DNA from: CAVVAL01 sp963740215
GTDB lineage: Bacteria; Actinomycetota; Actinomycetes; Mycobacteriales; Cryptosporangiaceae
Assembly: GCA_963740215.1 (NCBI GenBank)
Contig: CAVUDJ010000006.1
Coordinates: 1 to 64,000 of the forward strand
Reading direction: 5' to 3'
Length of the DNA: 64,000 bases
In this document: positions 18,884-30,030 of the stretch, one piece after another
Numbering within the stretch: position 1 is the first letter of the stretch
Layout: each line of letters starts with the position of its first letter
Program-made: the position numbers and the translations under genes
The notes under the pieces: generated by a model
The model's input: the letters and a program-made list of their open reading frames with translations, nothing else
Told to the model about the DNA's origin: nothing
Database searches by the model: none

Positions 18884-20550
18884 ACGCCGCGCAGCGCACG
18901 CCAGCTGTGCACTGGGTCGACCGCGGTCGCCGCTGTGGTCGAGCGCGGCGCGGCCGACGGCGACGGCGACCGCGCTGCGATGCGCCGCCCGCGCTGCTGC
19001 GGTTCGGCGTCCGACACGTTCATGGACGACCTGGCCGGCGTGCTCGCGGGCGCGACCCGGACGGCCTGGCCGACCACGTCGCGCGGCCGCGTCAGCTACC
19101 GGCCAGCCGCCGCCCGGCGCACCGGCCGACTGGCCGCCGACCGCCGGCGCACGCTCAAGCTCTACCAGCCGGTGCACGGCGACTTCAACCTCGTGGTGGC
19201 CTCGCTGGTCTGCCGGCTGCCGGGGCTGCCCGACCACACGGTGCCGGCCGGCCGAGGCCGAGCGGGTCGGGTTCGTGCTGCGCCGGCTCCGGCACGCCGC
19301 GGCGGCGAGCTGGCCTGGGTGAGCGACCCGGGCGGCCGGCGGCAAGCGTGGCTGCCCGTCGCCGCTGGGCGGCGAGGCCGCATCGCTGCCGGCGAGGAGC
19401 TGTTCCCGATGTTCCCGGTCGACTTACGGCGACGCCGGCCGCTGCCCCGGCGGCTGTCGTCGGGCTGGTGCCGACCTCCAGCCGCGAGACGTTCCAGGCG
19501 GCGGCCGCGGCGGAGCCGTTCCCGCTGCGCCCGGGCGCCGGCGGGCCGCCGGGCGTGCCCGACGCCGACCCGCGGTGGGACGAGTTCGACGCGCCGGGTG
19601 CATCGGCCCGCTGCGCGGCGCTGCGCGACCCGGACCCGCCGGCCCAGGTCACGACGGCCACGCGCGGAAGCGGCGAGCGTCGCTCCTGCTGCTCGACCTC
19701 GCCGACCTGCTCGAGCGGCACCTGCCCGGCGTCTGGGACGCGCTGCTGCACACGCCGGGCCGGCCGCCGCCACGCTCGCGGGCGGCTGTTCGACGCGCTC
19801 GGCACGCCGGCCGACACGGCGCGCGGCTCGACCTGGCGGCAGGCGCTGCGGGACGCCTGGGACCAGCGGCCGGCCATCCCCGGGGAGACCGCGGTGCGCA
19901 GCACGCTGCGCTGCGACGTGCGACGCTCCACGGTCGCTGCGCCAGGCCGAACACGGCGACCCGCCCGGCCTGGACTCCTGCAGGGCATGATCCGCGCCGC
20001 GCTCGGCACAGGCTCGCCCGCGACGGGCGCTGCCGGCGGGGCCGCCGCCGGGCCGGGTACGCCGACAGACCTGCGGTCCCGAAGCTCGACCCGACCGGCG
20101 AGGCGACTTACGTGATCCGCTGCGTCTACCGGCGGCCGCAGTGCGACGCCGTTCCCGACCGACCTGGTCAGCGACGCCGAGCGAGCCGTTCGTCGATCGC
20201 GCCGCTCTTCGACCCCGACGCCCCGGCCCGGCCGATCCGCATCCCGCTGCCGATCGACACCGGGCATCAAGGACCTGCGCAAGTTCCGCGAAGAACGTCG
20301 GCTTCATGCATCTCCGACCAGCTGCGCGGCCAGATGGACCGGGTCACCGACCTGAAGAAGGCGCTGGACGGCGAGATGGCCGACGAGGAGCGCTTCGACC
20401 TCGGCGTGCTCTGCCAGTTCTCGATCCCGATCATCACGATCTGCGCGCTGATCGTGCTGATGATCATCGTGTGCCTGCTCAACATCGTCTTCTTCTGGAT
20501 GCCGTTCTTCCGGATCTGCCTGCCCGATCCCGCTGAGGTCGCGGCGATGA
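18880..20550 (+). CDS. Conserved eCIS protein with C-terminal membrane segment, many frame breaks
   Basis: Reconstructed length is about 550 aa, from a GTG overlapping the spike stop to a TGA overlapping the gp25 ATG. Recognisable blocks in changing frames are LKLYQPVHGDFNLVVASLVC, GELAWVSDP, GEELFPMFPV, GLVPTSSRETFQAAAAAEPF, LLLDLADLLERHLPGVWDAL, GEATYVIRCVYRRPQC, ISDQLRGQMDRVTDLKKALD and FDLGVLCQFSIPIITICALI. The last leads into a strongly hydrophobic stretch ending FFWMPFFRICLP, long enough for one transmembrane helix. A membrane-inserting protein inside an eCIS operon is notable. Streptomyces systems are known to use a membrane protein (CisA) for membrane recruitment, but homology to that protein is not shown here. 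Confidence 0.7.
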
Positions 20551-20950
20551 CCGACGCCGGCGCCATCCTCGGCCGCGGCATCAGCCTTCCCGCCGCGCGT
20601 CGGCGCGGACGGCCGGATGGCGTGGTCGAGGGGGAGGCCGAACATCCGCGAGGCGATCCGGGTCATCGCTGCTCACCGAGCCCGGCGAGCGGCTGCGGCT
20701 GGCCGGAGTTCGGCGGCGGGCTCGACGGCCTGCTGTTCGAGCCGAACACCACGCCGGCACCCGCCACCAGATCGCCGAGCGGATCCGGCGGGCGGTCGCC
20801 GACTGGGAGCCGCGGGTGCGCGTGCTGGGCGTCGAGGTCGACCCCGACCCGGACGACCCCGAGGCGGCGGTCGCCACGGTCGACCTACCAGCTGGTCGCG
20901 ACCCAGGACGTCGCCGCGCGCTCACCGTGACGATCGCGCTGGCGGGGTGA
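20547..20950 (+). CDS. Baseplate wedge protein gp25 (GPW/gp25 family), frame breaks
   Basis: Reconstructed length is about 135 aa: MTDAGAILGRGISLP, NIREAIRVI, LTEPGERL, RLPEFGGGLDGLLFEPN, HQIAERIRRAVADWEPRVRV, LGVEVDPDPDDPEAAVAT and a C-terminus ending LTVTIALAG. The EPGER segment and the RIRRAVADWEPRV helix are diagnostic for gp25. gp25 links the baseplate wedge to the first sheath ring and starts sheath assembly. At least four frame changes break it. It starts with an ATGA overlap, and baseplate J begins four bases downstream. Confidence 0.88.
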
Positions 20951-20954
20951 GCCG

Positions 20955-23271
20955 ATGCCGATCGCCGCCCCGACCATCGACGACCGCCGCTACCAGGACC
21001 TGCTGGACGAGGCCCTCGCGCGCATCCCGGTGCACAACCCGGAGTGGACCAACTTCAACCGCAGCGACCCCGGCATCACGCTGGTCGAGCTGTTCGCGTT
21101 CCTGACCGAGAACCTGCTGTACCGCGCCAACCAGATCCCCGAGCGCAACCGGCGCAAGTTCCTGTCGCTGCTGGGCGTGCCGCTGCAGCCCGCCGAGTCG
21201 GCCCGCGGGCTGGTCACTTCGCCAACGAGCGCGGGCCTGCTGGACACCGTCACGCTGAACGCCGGCGCTGGAGGTCCGCGCCGGCGAGGTGCCGTTCCGC
21301 ACCGACTGGGCCTGGACGTGCTGCCCGTCGAGGCGCGCGTCTACTACAAGCGCCCGCGTCCCGCTCTCCGACGAGCTCGGGACATCTACCACCAGCTCTA
21401 CGCCTCCTTCCTGATCGACGGCATCCGGGCCGCCGCGCGACCTCGAGCCGTACGAGACCGTCCTGCTCGACGGCCGCGACCCGGCCGGCGTCGACCTCGG
21501 TCCGCGACACCGTCGACGGCGCGCTGTGGGTCGCGCTGCTGCGCCCGCAGCCGGCGTGACCGACCTCGACGAGGTGCGCGCCGCGTCATCGCCGGCCGGA
21601 CGCTGAGCCTCGGCGTCGTCCCGGTCGTCGCCGACCCGAGCCGCACGCTGCCGCCGGCCGGCACGGCGTCGGCCGCCGGGCGACGGCCACCTGGAGTACG
21701 CCGCTGCCGAATGTCCCGCTGGCGGTCGCCTGCCGGACGACCCGGCCCAGCGCGTGCCGCGGTACCGCTCCGCGACGCCCGACGCGAGCCGCAACGTGCT
21801 GCTGCGCCCGGGCGTCGTCCAGATCGCCCTGCCCGACCGGCAGCGGCCTGCGGCTGTGGACCGACCTCGACCCGCTGGAGGACGGCGTCGGCGAGTTCCC
21901 GCCGGCGCTCGACGACACCGGCTCGCCGACCGGGTGGTCACCTGGCTGCGCGATCCGGGCCGGCGTCGACCGCGCAGGCCCGGCTGCTGTGGGCGGGCAT
22001 CAACGCCGCCATGGTCGTGCCAGCGCGGCCCGGGTCGCCGGCGAGGTGCTGCCCCGACGGCACCGGCGAGCCCGACCAGGCCGCGCGCTGGCTCAGCGCC
22101 GGTCCTGCCCGGCTCTGTCCGTGTCAGCGTTACGGTGCCGACCGCGGACTCGCCGGTGGCGAGCCGCCCGCGACGGACTGGCAGGAGATCGCCGACCTGC
22201 TCGACGCCGGTCCCGAGGTGCCGGTGCCGGACCCGCGGCTGCCGCCGGGCAGCCGCGCACCGGCCGACCGGGCCGACCGAGGTGTTCGCCCTCGACGCCG
22301 AGGCCGGCACGCTGCGGTTCGGCGACGGCCTGCGCGGCGCGCGACCGCCGCCGGGCGCCGTGCTGCGCGCCGACTACGACTACGGGCTGGGCCGCGGCCG
22401 GCAACGTCGGCCCGGGCGCGATCAACAGCGGGCCGGCGCTGCCGGCCGGGTTCACGGTGACCAACCCGGTGCGCGACCTGGGGCGGCGCGGACGCCGAGA
22501 CGGTCGCCGACGGCGAGAAGCAGATCGCGCGCTACCTGCAGCACCGCGACCGGCTGGTCAACGCCGAGGACTTCGAGACGATCACGCGCCGCACGCCCGG
22601 CGTGGAGATCGGCCGGGTCGACGTCCTCGCCGCGTTCAACCCGACCGCTCGCCACCGAGCCTGCCCGGCGGACGCGCCGGGCGCGGTGACGCTGATGCTC
22701 GTCCCGCGCCAGGACCCGGTCGCAGCCCGACGCGCCGAGCCCGGACCGCTTCTTTCTCGACGCGGTCTGCCGCTACCTCGACCCGCGCCGGCTGGTCACC
22801 ACCGAGCTGATCCTGCGCGGGCCGGACTACGTGCCGATCTGGGTCTCGGTCGGCATCGACGTGGTGGCCGGCGAGCAGCGTCGCCGAGGTGCAGACGCGG
22901 GTCAAGCCGAGCTGCTGCGGGTGCTGTCGCCGCTGCCGCTGCGCACCAGCAGGAGACCGCCGGCCGCCGACCTACCCGCACGCCGAGACCGGCTGGCCGC
23001 TGCGCAGCCGGTCGTCGCCAAGGCGAGCTGCTCGCCGTTCGCCACCCGGGTGGCTGGCGTGCGGGTCGTCAACGGCATCCTGCTCGCCACCGACCGCGGG
23101 CGCCGACCGCGACCGGGTGCGAGCTGACCGGGCTGCAGCTGCCCCGCGTCGCCGGGATCTCGGTCGTGCCGGGCGACCCGCGCCCGCTGGACCAGCTGCG
23201 CGGCACGGCTACCGAAGCCGGCCCGGCAACGCCGCCGGATTCCCGTGCCGGTGATCCCGGAGGCCTGCTGA
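20955..23271 (+). CDS. Baseplate J-like protein (gp6/Afp11-type), many frame breaks
   Basis: Reconstructed length is about 770 aa. The intact N-terminus has RYQDLLDEALARIPVHNPEW, FNRSDPGITLVELFAFLTEN and LLYRANQIPERNRRKFLSLL, the hallmark of eCIS baseplate J proteins. Later blocks include RDIYHQLYASFLIDG, GTGEPDQAAR, TEVFALDAEAGTLRFGDGLR, YDYGLG, DRLVNAEDFETITRRTPGVE and LVPRQDPV. The C-terminal part has LVTTELILRGPDYVPIWVSV and LPRVAGISVVPGDPRP. It forms the baseplate wedge ring. From about 21213 the frame shifts every 30-90 bases. Stop and next start overlap as TGATG. Confidence 0.87.
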
Positions 23272-26029
23272 TGGACGTCAACGGCACCCGGTTCCACCTC
23301 CTGCTCGGCAGGCGGACTGGGCCGCTGCCGCGACGGCGACGGACCGGCCGCTGGGCGAATCGTGGGGCGCCCGCGAACGCACTGACATCCGTTACGACGA
23401 CGACCGGCAGCGAACTGACTCTGACGCCGCTGCCGTTCCGGTTCCGGCCCGGTCGACGGATCGTCCACATTGGAGCTGGCCGCTCGCCGGGGGGCCGACC
23501 GGGACCGCTACGGCAACTGGTACTGGATCGACGCGGTACACACCGTTGTCCTGGTGAACTCAGTCGGGCACCGGAGCCACCACACGCCTGTGGACCGTCG
23601 CGGACCGCACGGCGCCTCGCCGGGACGGGCCAGCCGGGGACTTCCGGCGGTGGCCCCGCCGGAGGCCCGGCCGCCGCTGCGGCTGGGCGGCGGCGCCGCC
23701 GTGACCGCCGACCACTACCTCGTGGTCGGCGCTCGGACCCAGCCACCTGGGCTGCTGGTCTTCGACCTGCAGCCGGCGGGCCGCCGGAGCAGCTCGACTG
23801 GCCGGCGGCGTGCCGTTCGCGCCGTTCGACATGGCCGCCCGGCCCGGCGGCGGCGTGCTACGTCCTGGACCGGCCGGCACGGCTGCTACTGGGAGCTCGA
23901 CCGACACCTCCTAGTGGTGGCGCGCGGCCGCAGCCGGGTCGGAGCCGTCACGCCCGTTCGAGTCGGTCGACCGGAGCGCCGGCGGAGCGGCGGCCCGGCT
24001 CGTGCTTCCGGCCGCCATCGAGCGCGGACGCCGTCGCCGCTGGGCGCCGCCGCTCGAACCCGTCGCGATCGAGGCCCTGCCCGACGGCACCGTGCTCGTG
24101 CTGTTCGGCCCGGCCGACGCGAGGGCCCTCCGGTGCGCGCCTACCGCGACGGCGCCCGGTCGGTACGCCGGTCGCCGTCGCCGACGCCGGCGGTCGACCT
24201 GGCGGTGATCGGCCACGACCTGGCGTTCGTCGCCGCCGCCGACCCGCAGCTGGGCAGCCTGTTCGTCGTCGACGAGCAGGGCGACCAGGCCTACGAGTTC
24301 ACGATGCAGATCATGGGCGGCGACCTGACGCTGCCCGCGGTCGAGCGCTACTACCCGATGCGGCTGTTCGGGGGCAAGGCGCTGGTCGCCGCGGCGGGCA
24401 GGCTACTACGACATCGGCGACCGCTGGTGCCGCTGGTCGAGCAGCGCCTGCGCCGCGTTCCGCGGCCACCGGCGAGGTGCTCACCGACGTGCTCGACGGG
24501 CGAGGCCGGCTGCGTCTGGCACCGCGCTGCTGCTCGACGCCTGCCTCCCGCCGGAGACGACGGTCGCGGTCTCCAGCGCGCTCGCCGACGACCGGCGAGA
24601 CTCTGCAGCGGTCCCCGCCTGGCGGCCGGAGCCCGCGCCGCTACCCGCGCGGCGACGGCTCCGAGCTGCCGTTCGTGGCGCCGAGCCCGGCGGCGCCTAC
24701 CGGCACCTGGAGCTGCTGTTCCAGGCGGGCCCGCGGCCGGTATCTGCGGCTGCGGCTGCGGCTGGTCGGCAACGGCCGCACCACGCCCGCGGATCTGCGC
24801 GCGCTGCGGGCGTACTACCCGCGCTTCTCCTACCTCGAGCGCTACCTGCCCGCCGTCTACCGCGAGGACGCCGGCTCGGCGTCGTTCCTCGACCGCTTCC
24901 TGGCCAACCTCGAGGGCATCGCCACCACCGATCGAGGACCGGATCGCCGCCGCGCAGATGCTGTTCGACCCGACGGACGCGCCCGCCGAGGCGCTGGATG
25001 GCTCGCCTGCTGGTTCGACCTCGCCCTGGACCCGGCGTGGAACGAGCGCGGCGCCGGCTGCTGCTCGCCCACGCGATGCGGTTCCTGCCAGTGGCGCGGC
25101 ACGCGTGCGCGGGCTGCAGACGGCGCTTGCGCCTGGCGCTCGACGACGCGTCGGACGACGACCTGTTCGCCGAGGACCCGCCGAGCGATGCGCGCGGCGC
25201 ATCCGCATCGTGGAGCTCTACCGGACCAGGGTAACGCCCGCCGTGCGTGCTCGGCGACCCGACCGAGGGCGTCGCGCGTCGGCGGCCCGCAGTTCGGCAG
25301 GCGCGGTGTGGCGACCCGCCGACGGGCGCCGGCGCTCGACCGGCGCTGCTGGAGCCGCTGCGGCGCTGGGCCTGCGGGCCGACCCGGACGACCCCCGCTG
25401 CCCGACCGCGCCGCCGGAGGACGCCGGCGACGCGCGGCTCTGGACGTCGACTTCGCCGCGCCGGCGCTCGGCTTCGTCCCCGACCGGCGGGACGCCGTGC
25501 GGGCGCGTGGCAGGACTTCCTGGTCCGGCGGTACCACCGCGTCGACGACCCTGCGGACGGCCTACCAGCTGGGCCCAGCGGTGCACGGCTTCGACGACGT
25601 ACCGCTGCCGGCGACCGTGCCGGGCTACGAGCCGGCGCTCACCGACTGGTTGCAGTTCCAGGCGCGTGGTGCTGCCGGCCAGCCGCACGGCGCACCGCTT
25701 CCGCGTCCTGCTGCCCGTCCGGCTCGGACCCGGACCGGCGAGCACGCCGGCACCGCGCTCGACCCGCGCCGCGCAGTCGCACCTGGCCCGCCGGATCGTC
25801 GAGCTGGAGAAGCCGGCGCACACCATGTTCGACGTGAGGTTCTACTGGGACGCGTTCCGGGTCGGTGAGGCACGGCTGGGGCTGGACACCCTGGTCGACC
25901 TCGGCGGCCGCGTCGCCGAACCTGCTCGCCGACGCGGTGCTCGGCCGCGCCTACCTCGGCGAGAGCCTCCTCGCCGCGGCCCGTACCGCAGTCGTCGACC
26001 GCACTCGCGGGACGGAGGATGCTCCATGA
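23271..26029 (+). CDS. Baseplate/tail protein (TIGR02242 gpI-like) with N-terminal propeller-like region, many frame breaks
   Basis: Reconstructed length is about 920 aa. The N-terminal half has short repeats with VLPAAIERGRRRRWAPP, VAIEALPDGTVLVLFGPADA and VIGHDLAFVAAADPQLGSLF, suggesting a beta-propeller. MQIMGGDLTLPAVERYYPMR follows. The C-terminal half is the eCIS tail-protein domain: YPRFSYLERYLPAVYREDAG, ASFLDRFLANLEGIATT and AAAQMLFDPTDAPAEALDWL. Other eCIS tail proteins (Afp12-like) share this layout. The end reads FYWDAFRVGEARLGLDTLVD, and the TGA overlaps the next ATG. Many frame changes are present throughout. Confidence 0.82.
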
Positions 26030-27509
26030 GCGAGCTTCACCGACCACTGTCGGTCCCGGACACGGTCCGCGCCCGGATCCAGCCAAGCACGTCAACTACA
26101 CGTACGGCATGGTGCTCGGCGCACGACGACTTCAACCAGGAGTTCGCCTACCACTCGGGCCGCGACCGCTGGTTGGCCCGCAACCTGGCTCGGCTACGGC
26201 ACCGTCTGCGGCCTGCGCGTCCGGTACGAGCCGACCTATGACGGGCCGAGCCGCCGGCCGCGGATCTCGGTGTCGCCCGGCGTGGCCACCAGCCCGTCCG
26301 GTCAGATGACCCGCGTCGCACCGGCCCAGTGCGCGGACCTCGACGCAGTGGCTGCGGACCAACCAGGACGCGGTGGCGACCGGCTGCGCGGCTCGCCGCT
26401 GTCTTCGCCGCCGGGTCCGTCGTCACCGCCGGTCCGCTGCCGAGCGGGCTGCTCGACCTGTACGTGGTGCTCTGCTACGACGACTGTCCCACCGACCGGA
26501 TGCCCGTGCCCGGCGAGCCGTGCCGGACCGAGGACGAGCTGCTGGCTGCCCTCGCGCGACTGCGCGACGACTTCGTGCTGGAGCTCCGCTTCGACGCCGC
26601 CCGACCAGCGGCGAGGAGGAGGCGGTACGACTGTTCGTCGGGTGGCTGCGGCAGGTTCCGGTCGTCGGCGGCGCGGCGTCCGGCCTCGACGAGTTCCTCG
26701 ACGCGATCCGGACCGCCGGCAGCGATCGGCGCGCCGCCGGCGTCACCGCCCGGCCCGCCGGTGCCGCCGTGCCCGCCGGTGGACCAGTTCATGCGGGCGC
26801 CCGCCCCGGGAACCCTCGCGATCGCCGAGGCCGACGCCGCGGAGTTCCTGCGCGCCGCGTTCCGGCTGTGGACCACGGAACTGCTCCCGTGCTGGCGCGT
26901 GGCCGCGCTCGGCTGCGAGTGCGACGGCGCGGACGCCTCCCTGCCACCCGGCGACGCCGACTGCGTCCCGCTCGCGCATCTCACGCGTCGACGTCCTGGC
27001 CGACGCCGCCGAGGACCGGCTGCTGGTCGGCCCGAGCGGCATCACGTTGGACGAGGAGAACGCGGCCGTTCCTGGTGGATCTGCGCTGTCCTGCAGGAGT
27101 GGGCGAGCACCGGCCGCGCCGATGGCGGCTGGTGCGGCGAGCCCGCCGTTCGGCTCGGGCTCGGGCCGGCCCGGTCGCCGGGCCCACGGTGGTCGCCGCC
27201 GGCAGGTTCGATTCGGCGGGGAACACCCCGGCGCGCCGTTCTTCAGCCACGGCGGCCTCACCGCGGCTCCGCGCGAGCCGGGCCACCGACGTCTACGACC
27301 TAGACTTCGACGACTACGACCAGGCGAACCCCGGCCGCTACGTCGTGACGGGTTGCGCACTCACCATCGACGGCGCCAAGTGCCGGGTGTTCGAGGTGCT
27401 CACCCCCGAACCCGACCTCGCGATCCGGCTGCGCCGCATCGGCCAGGGCTCTAACGACGACGCCGGGTTCATGCTTCAGATCACCCGATTCGATGGAGGC
27501 GGGCCATGA
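26026..27509 (+). CDS. eCIS-associated protein, likely baseplate accessory, frame breaks
   Basis: Reconstructed length is about 490 aa. The N-terminus reads VNYTYGMVLGADDFNQEFAY when two frames are joined, followed by HSGRDRWLARNL and GYGTVCGLRV. Further blocks are SGLLDLYVVLCYDDCPTDRM, LLAALARLRDDFVLELRF, VDQFMRAPAPGTLAIAEADA, FLRAAFRLWTTELLPCWRVA and DVYDLDFDDYDQANPGRYVV. Cys-rich stretches such as CYDDCPTDRMPVPGEPC could bind metal. Genes of this type sit just after the tail protein in actinobacterial eCIS operons, but their role is unknown. The stop overlaps the next start by four bases. Confidence 0.65.
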
Positions 27510-28783
27510 CCGCCGACACCGCGCCGTATGCCGTGCAGGTGCCGATCACCGACGGGGTCCGCACCGTCAACTTCTTCAACGGGCGGCTGCTGTCCGGCGA
27601 GGACCTCCGGCGCGAGCAGGACGCCGGCCGCCGGCTGCGCCAGCGGCTCGCCAGGTCCGTCGGGGACGGCGTCGCGGAAGGGCTCACCGTCCGGGCGGCG
27701 ACCGGCAGTACGGTCAACGAGCCGATCGTGACGATTACCACGGGAACGGCGCTGAATCGCGACGGCACCGCACTCGAACTTCCGGGCGACGTCGACGTCT
27801 CGCTCGCCCGGCCCAGAGGCAGCCCCCGACACCGCCGGACGGCGTGGCCCAGCGCTGCGGAAGCCGGCGACTTCGCCCCGTGCACCGGCCTCGCGCCCGG
27901 CGCGCCGTTCACCGAGTCCGGCGTGTACCTCCTGACCATACGCCCGGCAGAGGCGTCCGTGGGACGCGCCCAGGTCAGTGGCCTGGGCAACGAGGCGGCC
28001 TCGTGCAATACCGACGCGGTCGCTGAAGGTGTCTCGTTCGACGTCCTCCACCTCGACCTGGAACCGGCGCTGCTCGCCGATACCGCACACCTGCGCAACC
28101 GGCTGGCACACATGATGTTCGGCACCGACGACCCGACGCCGTACACGGCTGGAGCGCGACCCGTTCGGGACCGCCGCTGACCGGCTACGGGCTGCTCGAC
28201 GACCTGCGGCCGCAACTGCCTGTGCGATGACGAGGTGCCGCTGGCCGTGGTGCTCTGGACCCCGGGCGTCGGGATCCGGTTCGTCGACATGTGGTCGGTG
28301 CGCCGGCGGGTCACCCGGCGGTCGCCATCGGCCGCGTGGCCCGAGGTGGTCGGCGACCGCCGGCTCGCCGAGGGCGAGGCGATGTTCCTGCAGTTCCAGG
28401 AGCAGGCCGAGGCCATTCGACGGGTCAGCGGAGGCGCTACGACGTCGATGGTGGCGACATCGGCGTTCCGCTATCTTCCGCCGGCCGGTCTGCTGCCGAT
28501 CGGCGGCCCGTTCGCGCGCGGGTTCAGCTGCCCGTCCTTCTTCTCCACCGTCCCCTTCCGGGGCCCCGCGGTCATCGAGGGCACCCACCTGGCGGGTCTG
28601 CTGCGACAGTCCTTCGACTTCATGCCCATCGACCTGTCACAGGAACAGGCGGTGTGGCTCTACGAGTGCCGCGAGAACCTGCCGCTGCCGGGTGCGGAGG
28701 ACGGAGCGCCACAGACCTGTGTTGCGTTCTCCGCCGGCCACCTGCCGTATCGCGGGGACGCCCGATTCAACCTCGCGTCCTGA
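27506..28783 (+). CDS. eCIS-associated protein, unknown, two or three frame breaks
   Basis: Reconstructed length is about 425 aa. It opens with VPITDGVRTVNFFNGRLLSG, EDLRREQDAGRRLRQRL and GDGVAEGLTVRAATGS, a phrase pattern shared with the preceding gene's N-terminus. ISVSPG-type wording there and ITTGTALNRDGTALELP here suggest distant paralogues. The C-terminal half, in frame from about 28220, includes VVLWTPGVGIRFVDMWSVRR, MFLQFQEQAEAIRRVSGG and QAVWLYECRENLPLPG. Frame changes occur near 27820, 28150 and 28220. No enzymatic motif is visible. I infer a structural baseplate or fibre-attachment protein. Confidence 0.62.
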
Positions 28784-28832
28784 ACTTCGCGAGCTTCGCA
28801 GAGATCGGCTGATCCGCCGAGAGGAGGCAACG

Positions 28833-29996
28833 ATGCAGACCGTGTCCGTTCGACCGGGCGACCTGATCCGTGCGGACGACTTCAACGCGATGTTCGCCAA
28901 GCTGCAGGACCTGGAGGAACGGGTCAGCAAGCTCGAGAGCGTCAATCCGACGCCAGGGGCCGTGGTGATGGACGACATCAGCCCCGCGACGACTAGAGAG
29001 GGCGACGAAATCCGCATCAGAGGCAGGAACTTCGGGATGGCGATCGGAGCGACCCGGATCGACTTCAACGGCGTACCGCCCGACTTCCTCAAGACGGGGT
29101 CGAGCGACACGCTGTTGATCTGCAACGTGCCGGTGATCCCCGACCTTCCGGCCTCTGGGGCACCGATCACGGTCACCGTGTACAACCAGTTCAGCTCGGC
29201 CAGCAGGCAGATCATTGTCCGACCCACCCCGGTGACGCCCAGCGGTGTCATCGATACGTTGCTGGACGCCACCCAACCGACCACGATCACGGCCGGGCAG
29301 GACAACCTCTTCCAGATCAAACTCCGTTCGCGGTCGAAGCCCGGAGCGACGCTCGCCCTCGCCGCTGAGGTCTCGCAGGCGGCGTGGCAGCCCAGCGTGC
29401 GGATTCTCGACGCGTTCGAGCAACCCATGACGCCGCCGCGGGTCCATCTCGAGCCGTCGGAGGAGAAGGTCTTCCTGGTCAGGGTAAGTATTCCGGCCGG
29501 TACCAACGGCACGGCGTTCTCGCTGACCGTCACCGGCGTCGGCAGCGGCGTCAGCACGTCCTCGGGAAGACTCGACTTCACGGTCGGTCAGCCGTCCACG
29601 GTGGACACGTCCTTTTCGATCGCGGCGAGCGGCTCGAGCCCGTCGAGTGCACTCGTCGGCGCGACCATTACGGCGGCGTCCACCGGCATCACACAGGTCA
29701 ACGGACGGGCCGACTTCTCCACCGCGGGCAACTACGAGGTGCAGATCGCGCCGCTGCCCGCCACCGCGGCCGGCTGGACTCTGTCGGTCATCGATCCGCC
29801 CGCTGATGCTGCCGGAAAGCACATCATCCGCGTCCTCGCCTCGGAGATACCCGCCGGCGGCACCGCACAGAAGACGATCCAGTTCCGCGTCCGTCCCGCA
29901 AGCGCCACGACGCCCAACGCGCAGGCTCGGCTGACCGTACAGCGCACCGGTGCCACCGTGCTGCGGGCAATGACGTTCGACCTTGTGGCCTCCTGA
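28833..29996 (+). CDS. IPT/TIG-domain fibre-like eCIS protein
   Basis: This 387-aa protein is in frame, with GAGGAGGC about six bases before its ATG. The N-terminus is helical with a short coiled coil (FNAMFAKLQDLEERVSKLES). An IPT/TIG immunoglobulin-like domain at about residues 42-130 contains ISPATTREGDEIRIRGRNFG and ITVTVYNQFSSASRQIIV. Two further beta-sandwich-like regions follow, with VFLVRVSIPAGTNGTAFSLT and HIIRVLASEIPAGGTAQKTI. A helical base plus stacked Ig-like domains is the usual make-up of trimeric or adhesive fibre proteins. I infer a surface fibre or target-binding component. Confidence 0.7.
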   Translation: MQTVSVRPGDLIRADDFNAMFAKLQDLEERVSKLESVNPTPGAVVMDDISPATTREGDEIRIRGRNFGMAIGATRIDFNGVPPDFLKTGSSDTLLICNVPVIPDLPASGAPITVTVYNQFSSASRQIIVRPTPVTPSGVIDTLLDATQPTTITAGQDNLFQIKLRSRSKPGATLALAAEVSQAAWQPSVRILDAFEQPMTPPRVHLEPSEEKVFLVRVSIPAGTNGTAFSLTVTGVGSGVSTSSGRLDFTVGQPSTVDTSFSIAASGSSPSSALVGATITAASTGITQVNGRADFSTAGNYEVQIAPLPATAAGWTLSVIDPPADAAGKHIIRVLASEIPAGGTAQKTIQFRVRPASATTPNAQARLTVQRTGATVLRAMTFDLVAS

Positions 29997-30030
29997 CGCA
30001 AGGGCGCGACCCCGTGAGAAGGGAACAGGA

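Noticed and set aside
17094..28300. Mass pseudogenisation of the eCIS baseplate genes
   Set aside because: Breaks are far too frequent relative to the conserved amino-acid content between them, and flanking genes of the same operon are perfect. Sequencing error is more likely.
28227..28832. N-terminal extension of the IPT/TIG protein frame upstream to 28227
   Set aside because: It overlaps the end of the preceding gene in another frame. The GAGGAGGC site and coiled-coil N-terminus support the ATG at 28833.
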